Positions 1 through 7,600 of a DNA stretch of 8,269 nt are shown here, piece after piece (position 1 is the stretch's first letter; the number at the start of each line of letters is the position of its first letter). Made by a program: the position numbers and the translations under genes. Under the pieces are notes generated by a model. That model saw only the letters and a program-made list of their open reading frames with translations. It did not search any database and was not told the DNA's origin. The stretch spans positions 1-8,269 of the forward strand of contig NZ_JANUBZ010000029.1 of assembly GCF_024808665.1 (NCBI RefSeq), read 5' to 3'. Origin of the DNA: Mucilaginibacter empetricola (lineage in GTDB: Bacteria; Bacteroidota; Bacteroidia; Sphingobacteriales; Sphingobacteriaceae).

Positions 1-93
1 TGAAAATCTATATAAAGAATGTATTTATAGTCCATAACAACACTATAAATGCACCTTTTTATTTCTCTATAAACATAGGAGGTACGAAGCAAT
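1..93 (+). repeat. Left copy of a 93-bp perfect terminal inverted repeat
   Basis: Every base from 1 to 93 matches the reverse complement of 8175-8267. Identity stops at base 94 (c here, g in the other copy). The copy has two parts: about 78 AT-rich bases (1-78) that do not resemble the palindromes, and 15 bases (79-93, gaggtacgaagcaat) that form the outer arm of the REP-like element beside it. The right copy continues two more bases before the window ends, so the repeat probably extends outside the window. No reading frame or clear promoter is visible in it. It could be the edge of a multicopy mobile element or a composite repeat at which assembly stopped. Confidence 0.93.
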
Positions 94-193
94 CTCTAAG
101 CTGTACAAATCAACAAAGACCAATTTCGTTAAATAAATGATTCCGTGCTGTTGATTGTCCTAAGTAGAGGTTGCTTCGTACCTCACAATGACG
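79..193. repeat. REP-like long palindromic element (left)
   Basis: Bases 79-97 (gaggtacgaagcaatctct) pair with 166-184 over 19 positions, 18 of them Watson-Crick and one G-T. An inner 8-bp stem (aatcaaca 108-115 with tgttgatt 149-156) lengthens the fold. The right arm continues into cacaatgacg (184-193), giving the full core tgacg/cattg/gaggtacgaag pattern on the minus strand; the left arm lacks this extension because the 78-base sequence at 1-78 takes its place. The same core recurs near 8056-8083, so this is a dispersed family. It lies downstream of the minus-strand operon and beyond its terminator. Confidence 0.8.
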
Positions 194-226
194 TGTTGCG
201 AAGAGGATCGGCGATCGGCAGTACAC

Positions 227-253
227 AAAAAAGGCGCTCATTGAGCGCCTTTT
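227..253 (-). terminator. Intrinsic terminator of the zinc-ribbon/Nif3 operon
   Basis: A GC-rich 7-bp stem (ggcgctc 233-239 with gagcgcc 243-249) closes a 3-base loop and is flanked by six A (227-232) and four T (250-253). The flanks pair to extend the stem. Read on the minus strand the stem is followed by six T, the arrangement of a Rho-independent terminator. It starts 28 bases past the stop codon of the zinc-ribbon gene. The symmetric A and T flanks would let it also work, more weakly, on the plus strand. Confidence 0.88.
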
Positions 254-280
254 CATATATTTTGCAATTTGACAATTAAC

Positions 281-1024
281 TTATACCGTTTCAGCTTCTA
301 AAGCCATTTGCTCATCAACCAGGATACGACCGCAATGCTCGCAAACGATGATTTTTTTGCGTTGACGGATGTCAGACTGACGCTGAGGTGGAATCTGGTT
401 AAAGCAGCCTGAACATGAATCGCGTTGAATGGTTACTACAGCCAGGCCATTTTTTGCATTTTGACGCAGACGGGTGTAAGCAATTAATAAACGTTCTTCA
501 ATATCTGCAGTGGCTTTTTCTGCCTGTACCGTAAGTTCAGATTCTTCTTTCTGTGTTTCGGCAGTAATAGTACCCAATTCTGCTTTTTTAGCATCAAGGT
601 CGCTTTTGCGAGAATCAAGGTCAGCAAGTGCTTTGTCATAGATGCCGGTTTTTGTGGCGATTTCAAATCCGTATTCGCGGATTTTTTTCTCACTTACCTG
701 GATATCTAATCCCTGAATTTCAACTTCTTTTGAAATTGCGTCATACTCGCGGTTATTTTTAACCTCATTAAGCTGACCTTCGTATTTTTTTATGTTAGCC
801 TGTGCTTCCTTTATCAGGTTTTTACGGGTAACTATATCATCCTCCAAGTCATCCAGCTCGTTCTTTATTTTTTGTATACGGGTTTCAAGACCTGCAACAT
901 CATCTTCAAGGTCGGCAACCTCCATAGGTAATTCACCTCTAACCTGGCGAATTTTATCAATTTTGGTGTGGATGGTTTGTAGCTCGTATAAAGCTTTAAG
1001 CTTTTGTTCTACTGTTTGTTCCAT
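281..1024 (-). CDS. Coiled-coil C4-type zinc-ribbon protein
   Basis: This 247-residue protein has a long helical, heptad-rich N-terminal region (about residues 5-180, rich in E, K, D and L) and a small C-terminal zinc ribbon. Cys204, Cys207, Cys228 and Cys231 form C-x2-C-x20-C-x2-C and should bind one zinc. This is the layout of the zf-RING_7 (DUF164) family, which includes chlamydial CdsZ/CT398; in Bacteroidota such genes commonly sit beside nif3. The length fits the family. There is no signal peptide or membrane segment, so it is probably cytoplasmic. Its ATG shares one base with the nif3 stop codon (TAATG), which points to translational coupling and fixes the start. The biochemical role is not established; a scaffold or nucleic-acid/protein binding role is an inference. 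Confidence 0.9.
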   Translation of the reverse strand: MEQTVEQKLKALYELQTIHTKIDKIRQVRGELPMEVADLEDDVAGLETRIQKIKNELDDLEDDIVTRKNLIKEAQANIKKYEGQLNEVKNNREYDAISKEVEIQGLDIQVSEKKIREYGFEIATKTGIYDKALADLDSRKSDLDAKKAELGTITAETQKEESELTVQAEKATADIEERLLIAYTRLRQNAKNGLAVVTIQRDSCSGCFNQIPPQRQSDIRQRKKIIVCEHCGRILVDEQMALEAETV

Positions 1025-2121
1025 TAAATAAAATATTTGACGGGGTTTGTATTTACTTCTGTTAAACGGACGGCAAAGTTAGCAAATTTTTTCTGTATTA
1101 TTTCATACAATAATTGTTGCGTAAATTGCTCACTTTCAAAATGTCCGATGTCGGCAATAATGATTTTTCCTTCGGCATCAAAAAACTCGTGATATTTATA
1201 ATCGGCAGTAATAAAAATGTCGGCTCCGGCAGCAATAGCTTGCTTCAATAAAAAGCCTCCAGCCCCACCGCACACGGCCACCCTTTTTATCGGCTTGCCG
1301 GTAAAAGCAGTATGTCTTATAACGCCGGCCTGCATTTTATCTTTCACGTGGCGCAAAAATGTTTCTTCATCATTGGCAACTTCCAGTTCGCCAATCATCC
1401 CTGAACCAACTTGCTGGTTTTGATTGGTTAAGTTATAAAGATCATATGCCACTTCCTCGTAAGGATGGGCCAGTATCAACGCCGTTAAAACTTTACTTTC
1501 TGCTACGGCCGGATAGATCGTTTCTATGCGGATTTCATTTTCACGGTGCAGCTTGCCGGGCTCGCCAACATATGGGTTGGTTTTTTCATTGCCTTTAAAG
1601 GTGCCAATGCCTTCAGCATTAAAGCTGGTTTCACTGTAGTTGCCAATATTACCGGTGCCAGCTTCAAACAAGGCGGCACGTACCGCATCGGCATTTGCAA
1701 TAGGCACATAGGTAACCAGTTTTTTGAGCAGATTATGCTTAGGCGCCAGGATATGGCAGTTTTTGAGGCACAGTGTTTCGCAGATGCGGGCATTAACCCC
1801 CGTCATGATATTATCCAGGTTGGTATGGATAGCGTAAAGCGCAATATTATTGCGGATAGCCTTTTCAACCACACGTTCCACATAGGTTTTGCTGTTAAAC
1901 TTTTTTAGTCCGCGGAAAACAATAGGATGATGCGATATAATTACCTGGCAATTGGTTGCAATAGCCTCATCAACCACGGCTTCGGTACAATCCAAAGAGA
2001 TCAAAGCCTGTTGGATTTCCTGATCCGGACGGCCAACTATTAAACCGGCATTATCATAATCTTCCTGGTAAGCAAGCGGTGCAATGCTTTCCAGGAAGCT
2101 GGTTAATTGGGATAATTTCAT
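1024..2121 (-). CDS. Nif3-like dinuclear metal-centre protein (GTP cyclohydrolase I type 2 homologue)
   Basis: The 365-residue product belongs to the NIF3/YqfO/YbgI family, which forms toroidal hexamers with two metal ions per subunit. The expected ligands are all visible: His64 and His65 in SHHP, Asp103 in HTNLD, and His327 and Glu331 in GHFESE. The stretch between the two halves, about residues 130-240, matches the PII-like insert that separates long YqfO-type members from the roughly 250-residue E. coli YbgI form, and the total length fits the long form. The cellular role of the family is unsettled; some members have been reported with GTP cyclohydrolase or phosphatase activity. The start is an ATG one base past the stop of the upstream 310-residue gene, and the stop overlaps the zinc-ribbon start, so all three probably share a transcript. 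Confidence 0.94.
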   Translation of the reverse strand: MKLSQLTSFLESIAPLAYQEDYDNAGLIVGRPDQEIQQALISLDCTEAVVDEAIATNCQVIISHHPIVFRGLKKFNSKTYVERVVEKAIRNNIALYAIHTNLDNIMTGVNARICETLCLKNCHILAPKHNLLKKLVTYVPIANADAVRAALFEAGTGNIGNYSETSFNAEGIGTFKGNEKTNPYVGEPGKLHRENEIRIETIYPAVAESKVLTALILAHPYEEVAYDLYNLTNQNQQVGSGMIGELEVANDEETFLRHVKDKMQAGVIRHTAFTGKPIKRVAVCGGAGGFLLKQAIAAGADIFITADYKYHEFFDAEGKIIIADIGHFESEQFTQQLLYEIIQKKFANFAVRLTEVNTNPVKYFI

Positions 2122-2122
2122 A

Positions 2123-3055
2123 TTAAATTAGTACAAATTTCTTTTTTGAGATTTTGTTTGAAAGACTTTCCAGTTCTTTAATAGTTTCATTCAGTTGTTC
2201 ATATTCGTTTGCTAATAGCTCGACATATCTGTCTCGTTCATAAATAAATTGCTTGTAAACGATCTTTATTTGTTGTGTAAAAAATGTTAGAGTCTCCACA
2301 TCATCATTACTGGGGTCCTTCGAGTAAAATTCATTGAGAAAGGGTTCCAAATTAGTTAAGAAATCGTTAACGTCAGATATCCTCTCTTTTTTACTGGCAT
2401 ACCATCTATTAAATAATTCATCTATAGAATATAAATGACTGGGTTTTTCAAATGGGGTCCTTTTGCCAACTAAACAATGCTTCGCTCTGTAAAACTCCCG
2501 TAAATAGTTATTCCATTGATTGAATAATTCTTGAAATCGGTCAACCATATAATCCACATTTTTATAAAACATTAGTTGAAAATCCGCAAGAAAATCTAAA
2601 TCCACCATTAATTTGGTGTAGTCTTCAGAATTATCTTTCGTTTCATCTTTCCGGTATTTTACAAAGGCTTTAAATATTTTTTCTTGGTTGAACGTTAATT
2701 TAGCTAGATGAAGATTTATTTGAGAAGGTCTTTTAAAATCAAAATTATCCAACTTTGACACCTCTGTCTTTTTTTCGTCGATCTCTGCAAGAAGTGTTTT
2801 AGAACTCTTTATACTATTTTTGATCCACAATAATACCGTTTCAGATGAAATCTTTATATCAAGCCGCTCTTTAACTCTATCTCTTAATATCGAAAATAGA
2901 AACCCTAATAAAAACGATAGTAAAGGAACGGAAAATCCAAATATTAATGTCCATGTATCATATTCAACGCCAAGTAAACTTTTAATTTTAGGGGCAGGTT
3001 GTTTTTCTACAATGATGTGATATTGCTGATGAGAGGCCGAATTTGGTTTTTCCAT
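2123..3055 (-). CDS. Unrecognised membrane-anchored helical protein, AT-rich
   Basis: I do not recognise a family for this 310-residue protein. A hydrophilic N-terminus of about 34 residues precedes one strong membrane segment (about residues 35-57, TWTLIFGFSVPLLSFLLGFL), followed directly by basic residues (RDRVKER), which favours a cytoplasmic C-terminal part. The remaining 250 residues are charged, aromatic-rich and mostly helical, ending in a probable coiled coil (about 270-303) and a lysine-rich tail. There is no cysteine motif, Walker motif or evident catalytic signature. The gene ends one base before the nif3 ATG. Two 60-base lines counted inside it are 30% G+C, against 53% in one line of nif3, so it may be a horizontally acquired gene placed at the head of the operon. 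A role as a membrane-bound sensor or accessory-system component is possible but unsupported. Confidence 0.75.
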   Translation of the reverse strand: MEKPNSASHQQYHIIVEKQPAPKIKSLLGVEYDTWTLIFGFSVPLLSFLLGFLFSILRDRVKERLDIKISSETVLLWIKNSIKSSKTLLAEIDEKKTEVSKLDNFDFKRPSQINLHLAKLTFNQEKIFKAFVKYRKDETKDNSEDYTKLMVDLDFLADFQLMFYKNVDYMVDRFQELFNQWNNYLREFYRAKHCLVGKRTPFEKPSHLYSIDELFNRWYASKKERISDVNDFLTNLEPFLNEFYSKDPSNDDVETLTFFTQQIKIVYKQFIYERDRYVELLANEYEQLNETIKELESLSNKISKKKFVLI

Positions 3056-3315
3056 GAATTTTGGATTAAGCTAATCAAATTCGGGAAAAGTTTTCTATTA
3101 ATAAAATCAAATAATATCGTGGAAATTAAACCGCAATTTTAATTGCTGCAATAGCGAGGGGAAGTAAAACGAACTCGAAATCAGCATACTGGCTGACTTC
3201 GAGAACCGGTTTTTTTGACAGGCGGGTTATTATTTAACTGCTACATCCGCAATCGCCAAAAGACATTATACGATTTCAATTTGCGACAGTTTGGTTGTTA
3301 AAATGGTCAATAATT
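3056..3315. other. 260-base non-coding gap with little recognisable content
   Basis: No credible reading frame is present. Part of the gap upstream of the 310-residue gene (about 3056-3150) is AT-rich and should contain that gene's promoter, but I could not find a clean TTG plus TAnnTTTG pair on the minus strand. A short perfect palindrome (gcaattttaattgc, around 3132-3145) and a stronger hairpin with a T-run at 3174-3216 are the only structures seen. The region separates the TM2 gene from the nif3 cluster and probably marks a transcription-unit boundary. Confidence 0.6.
3174..3216 (+). terminator. Hairpin plus T-run, plus-strand orientation, without an upstream gene
   Basis: Bases 3174-3185 (ctcgaaatcagc) pair with 3192-3203 (gctgacttcgag) in 11 of 12 positions around a 6-base loop. 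The stem is followed by aaccgg and seven T (3210-3216), which looks like a Rho-independent terminator read on the plus strand. No plus-strand gene lies upstream within the window. On the minus strand the downstream run is only ttcgtttt, so it might weakly end the TM2-gene transcript. Alternatives are the 3' end of an unannotated small RNA, or a remnant of a lost gene. Confidence 0.55.
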
Positions 3316-3678
3316 TTATTGAGCCATTCGGGCAAACTGAAAGCTTTCGAAAGCTACTTTGCGGTTATATTCTTCAGCAAGCGTTCTGTAGTTTACTAAA
3401 TCAACAACTGAACCAACAAGGCACAGGCCCGCGGTAAATAAATATAAAACGCCCATTCCTATTTGGCCGGTGATAAAACGCTGTAAGCCGGGAATTAAGC
3501 ATAAACCAACCAAACAGAAAATAAGCATATCCTGAGGTGATTTTCTTTTGCTGGAATAATCCATGTAAAAATATTTTTTCTGATTATCGTTTAAATCGGC
3601 TATACCCTGTTGAATAAAGTTCATTTCTTCGGGAGTTATGCCCGGCAGTGCCATAAACGGGTTTTGATGCATGTCCAT
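3316..3678 (-). CDS. TM2-domain membrane protein
   Basis: The 120-residue product has a soluble N-terminal tail (about 1-48) and two membrane segments (about 51-68 and 74-96) joined by a short turn GLQRFITGQIG. This is the arrangement of the TM2 domain, in which G-x-HRFY-x-G-like residues sit in the turn and an acidic residue ends the second helix; here Asp93 in VVDLV fills that place. The histidine usual in the turn is Gln66, a mild departure from consensus. A short soluble tail follows (97-120). The function of bacterial TM2 proteins is unknown. ATG at 3678 is the longest start; an ATG two codons further in is also possible. A 131-base gap separates it from the DUF2752 gene upstream, so it may have its own promoter. 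Confidence 0.82.
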   Translation of the reverse strand: MDMHQNPFMALPGITPEEMNFIQQGIADLNDNQKKYFYMDYSSKRKSPQDMLIFCLVGLCLIPGLQRFITGQIGMGVLYLFTAGLCLVGSVVDLVNYRTLAEEYNRKVAFESFQFARMAQ

Positions 3679-3746
3679 TGTTTTCGTTTTAAAGTGATTT
3701 TGTTTTTGATGATATAAATCTAAGATAATACAAAAACCTATGGAAT

Positions 3747-3764
3747 AAAAAACTGGCTGTCAGT
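3747..3764 (-). terminator. Weak candidate terminator after the DUF2752 gene
   Basis: Read on the minus strand, a short stem actg/cagt (3761-3764 with 3752-3755) around a 5-base loop is followed by six T and then att. It lies about 45 bases past the DUF2752 stop codon. The 4-bp stem is short, so the call is tentative; if real it would separate the DUF4199-DUF2752 pair from the TM2 gene. Confidence 0.25.
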
Positions 3765-3809
3765 ATAAAGATGTCGGTGAGCTATGGCATTGGGGCGGTG
3801 AAGGCTAAT

Positions 3810-4160
3810 CTAAATGCTTTCCGTTTGCGCGAGGCCTTTAATGGGGTGCAGTCTCATCTTACCTAATTGATAAATTCGATATAGCAAAATAATTAACGCC
3901 GGGATACCCAGCCAATGCGTGTGAAACGAGCTTTTTATATCGCCATGAAACAAAAAAGCAATAGAGTGCCCCAAGCCGCACCCGGGGCACCAGTTAAAGC
4001 CTAAAAGCTTTAATGGGCATAAAGTAAAATGGGCTTGCGATGTTGGATTGCTTACAGCTAATGCGATTAGTGCAGATATCCAAAACACAAGCTCAAAATA
4101 TTGTGCAAATAACCGCTTAATCAACCTTGTTGGGTTTGGACGTGAACAATACTGAAACAC
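3810..4160 (-). CDS. DUF2752-type membrane protein with CPGCG motif
   Basis: The product (up to 116 residues) carries the DUF2752 signature: Cys48, then CPGCG at 58-62, a small hydrophobic segment, HGD (72-74) and a following hydrophobic stretch. The TRA usually following CPGCG is GHS here. Membrane segments are likely at about 22-38 and 84-97, with the cysteine motif between them. The function of the family is unknown; the cysteines suggest metal binding or redox chemistry, which is inference. The reading frame overlaps the upstream DUF4199 gene by 44 bases if it begins at GTG 4160. A TTG at 4124-4122 (residue 13), almost at the upstream stop codon, would give a 104-residue protein that keeps the whole domain and avoids most of the overlap. 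No ATG is available upstream of the domain. Confidence 0.82.
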   Translation of the reverse strand: MFQYCSRPNPTRLIKRLFAQYFELVFWISALIALAVSNPTSQAHFTLCPLKLLGFNWCPGCGLGHSIAFLFHGDIKSSFHTHWLGIPALIILLYRIYQLGKMRLHPIKGLAQTESI

Positions 4161-4524
4161 CCAATGAAAACAGGATACCTACCAGCAACGCACCAAATAC
4201 CCTACCCGAAAAATCCTGAATGGTACCGTCTTTGGCAAACTCATCAATATAAATAATGGCGGCAGCAACAGTTATTATACCGCCAATTAACAAAATTTTG
4301 AAACATTGAAATAAAGCCTCCAAAAATCCTATGTTTCCTTTACATTCATGATTGCGGTAACTCTTTAATCCAAAATATAAAACTATCAGCGGTATAAGCA
4401 AGGAGACAAATTCAATAGGTTTAACACCGCTGATCTGTGGCGAAAAGCCAAGCGCGCGCATAATAAACATCCACACTATACTTAACACGCCTATTATAAG
4501 GCCACATATAATTGCATTTTTCAT
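4117..4524 (-). CDS. DUF4199-type four-helix membrane protein
   Basis: The 135-residue product has four predicted membrane segments (about 4-23, 36-55, 76-93 and 108-127). The glycine-rich first helix, the loop KSYRNHECKGNIGFLEALFQCF between the second and third helices, and the third-helix start agree with the DUF4199 family common in Bacteroidota. It is at the short end for that family, mainly through a short connection between helices three and four. The function is unknown. It starts at ATG 4524, is the first gene of the leftward unit, and its stop lies inside the DUF2752 frame, so the two are probably expressed together. Its start is 158 bases from the mfd start, placing both promoters in the shared gap. 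Confidence 0.75.
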   Translation of the reverse strand: MKNAIICGLIIGVLSIVWMFIMRALGFSPQISGVKPIEFVSLLIPLIVLYFGLKSYRNHECKGNIGFLEALFQCFKILLIGGIITVAAAIIYIDEFAKDGTIQDFSGRVFGALLVGILFSLGVSVLFTSKPNKVD

Positions 4525-4667
4525 GGTTTAAAATTGGTTAAGATAATATAGTACAGCTTACATTGCTTACTTATATTAAATTTAAGTATTAAAGTAATTA
4601 TAGCACCATATTGTTTGTAATATTTTTAAGCCATTGCTGATTCTTAACCTTAAACCCCTTTTTTGCT

Positions 4668-4675
4668 TATATTTG
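4668..4675 (+). promoter_or_regulatory. Bacteroidota -7 promoter box for mfd
   Basis: TATATTTG matches TAnnTTTG, the -7 element recognised by the Bacteroidota primary sigma factor. A clear TTG -33 element is not at ideal spacing; the nearest TTG is at 4634-4636, 31 bases upstream, whereas about 19-21 is usual. The box ends only 7 bases before the TTG start codon of mfd, so the transcript would begin at or very near the start codon. Confidence 0.6.
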
Positions 4676-4682
4676 CAGCGCT

Positions 4683-7600
4683 TTGAATATTCGTGATATT
4701 TTAGAACGATATAAAGCTGACGAGCGGATAAAGGAATTGGCGCAAGCCTTAAATTCAGGTAAAAATCCAAGAGTACAGCTGCGTGGTTTAGTCGGATCTG
4801 GTGATGCGGCCATCGCGGTAGCGTTGTATTTTTTGCAGCACAAGCACATGATATTTGTACTGCCTGATAGAGAAGAGGCCGGCTATTTCCAGGCGGACCT
4901 GGAGAATCTTACCGGTAAAGAAATTCTGCTTTTCCCTTCATCATACCGAAAACCATTTGAATTTACCCAACCCGATAGCAGTAATGTACTGGCACGTGCC
5001 GAGGTATTAAATGAGCTGAACCACTCCAGCGAATTTGGTCAGCTGATAGTTACTTACCCAGAGGCTATGGCCGAAAAGGTAATTGATCGCGCATCGCTCG
5101 AAAAAAACACCCTCGAAATTTCGGTCTCCAATAAACTGAGCATTGATTTTATTAATGAGTTTTTGGTAGAGTATGATTTTGACCGCGTTGATTTTGTTTA
5201 CGAACCGGGTCAGTTTTCTATTCGCGGCGGCATAGTTGATATTTTCTCTTTCTCGCACGAATTGCCTTATCGCGTTGAGTTTTTTGGCGATTTTATTGAA
5301 TCCATACGCACATTTGAGATTGAAAGCCAGCTTTCAGTTGAGCAGGTTAAAAGCATCACTATTGTGCCCAATGTACAATCGAAGTTTTTAACCGAAAATA
5401 ATATCTCCCTGCTGGAATATGTGGACAGCGATACCCAGGTTTGGATAAAAGATGTTCAGTTTACACTGGATATTATTAAAACCGGGTTTAAAAAAGCTAC
5501 AGAACTGTGGAAAGCATTATCGGCCGAGGAAAAAAATAAAAATCCCGACTGGATTGACCCCAAATTTGGCTTTACCGACGAAAAACTAATTGCCGACCAA
5601 TTGCATGATTTTGCGCTGGTTGAATTTGGCAAACAGTTTTTTTATCAAACAGAACATGCTATCCATTTTGATATGCGTCCGCAGCCATCCTTCAACAAGG
5701 ATTTTACCTTGCTGATACATAACTTCAAAAACAACGAAGCCGAACATATTGAGAATTTTATCCTGACAGATTCGGCCCGGCAGGTGGAAAGGTTGTACGC
5801 CATTTTAGAAGATCTGGACAAAACGGTAAAGTTTACGCCGATAAGTATCTCTGTTCGCGAAGGTTTTGTTGACCGCGAGCAAAAACTGGCCTGTTATACC
5901 GATCACCAGATTTTTGATCGCTATTACAAATACAAACTCAAAAAGGGATATCAGCGCTCGCAGGCCATCACCCTAAAGGAACTTCGGGAGTTAAAACCAG
6001 GCGATTATGTTACCCATATTGACCATGGTATTGGCAAATATGCCGGACTGGAAAAAGTAGAAGTGACCGGCAAAATGCAGGAGATGATTCGCCTGGTGTA
6101 TGCCGACAATGATTTACTTTATGTAAACATCAACTCGCTAAACCGGATATCAAAATATAGTGGTAAGGAGGGCACGGTGCCCAAAATGAATAAGCTGGGT
6201 ACCGATACCTGGGAAAAGCTGAAGAAAACCACAAAAAAAAAAGTTAAAGACATTGCCCGCGATTTAATTAAGCTTTACGCTTTGCGGAAATCGCAGCATG
6301 GCAATGCTTTTTCGAGAGATACCTATCTGCAAACCGAGTTGGAAGCATCCTTTATTTATGAAGATACACCCGACCAGGAAAAAGCAACCAATGATTTTAA
6401 GAAGGACATGGAATCGCCGCACCCTATGGACAGGCTGATTTGCGGCGACGTTGGCTTTGGTAAAACGGAGGTAGCTGTAAGGGCTGCATTTAAGGCTGTA
6501 GCCGATAGTAAGCAGGTGGCCATTTTAGTGCCGACTACCATTTTGGCGGCGCAGCATTACAAAACGTTTTCGGACAGGTTGAAGGGTTTCCCCTGCAATA
6601 TTGATTATATAAACCGGTTTAAATCAACCAAGCAGATTAAGGACACGCTGGAAAAGCTGAAAGAGGGAAAGGTTGATATTATTATTGGCACACACCGCCT
6701 GGTGAGCAAGGATGTAAAGTTTAAGGATTTGGGGCTGATGATTATTGATGAAGAGCAAAAGTTCGGGGTATCAACCAAAGAAAAACTGAAACAGATGCGT
6801 GCCAATGTTGATACACTTACCTTAACGGCAACACCAATACCGCGTACCCTGCATTTTTCGTTAATGGGCGCGCGCGATCTTTCTATTATATCAACTCCTC
6901 CGCCAAACAGGCAGCCGGTAGTTACCGAGTTACATGTTTTTAATGATACGCTGATAAAAGAAGCCGTTGAACATGAGATTGACCGCGGCGGGCAGGTGTT
7001 TTTTATCCATAACCGGGTAAGCGATTTAATGCAGCTGGGGGGCATGATCCGCAAGCTGGTGCCCAAGGCGAGGATAGGTATAGCTCACGGGCAGCTGGAA
7101 GGTGATGCGCTGGAAGATGTGATGTTGAAGTTTGTGAATAATGAGTATGATGTACTGGTAGCTACAACCATTATTGAAGCTGGTTTGGATATCCCTAATG
7201 CCAATACCATTATTATTAACTATGCCCATATGTTTGGCCTGAGCGACCTGCACCAGATGCGTGGCCGTGTAGGTCGGAGTAATAAAAAAGCGTATTGCTA
7301 TTTGTTGAGTCCGCCGCTATCCACATTAACCAGCGAGGCCCGTAAACGTTTGAGTGCCATTGAAGAATTCAGCGATTTGGGTAGCGGTTTTAATGTTGCT
7401 ATGCGCGATTTGGACATCCGCGGCAGCGGAAACTTGCTGGGTGCCGAGCAAAGCGGTTTTATAGCCGAAATCGGCTTTGAAATGTACCATAAAATATTGG
7501 ACGAGGCTATACACGAATTGAAAGACGATGAGTTTAAAGGCCTGTTTCCGGAAGATAAACCAAGACCATACATTTCATTTACCCAGATAGATACTGACCT

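Noticed and set aside
206..219. Tandem 7-base repeat gatcggc x2
   Set aside because: Only two short copies between the palindrome and the terminator; too little to suggest function.
1546..1908. 120-codon plus-strand frame opposite nif3
   Set aside because: nif3 on the other strand has all its metal ligands and normal length; the plus frame shows no domain or promoter.
3056..3315. Possible tRNA or tRNA-derived attachment site in the gap
   Set aside because: The hairpin has no cloverleaf, T-loop or acceptor pairing, and no matching direct repeat was seen around the AT-rich gene.
4582..4770. Small minus-strand frame across the mfd promoter and start
   Set aside because: It covers the AT-rich divergent promoter gap and the 5' end of mfd, and the peptide shows no family features.
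6605..7066. 153-codon minus-strand frame inside mfd
   Set aside because: Opposite the DEEQ and TATPIPRT motifs of Mfd; no own start context or domain.
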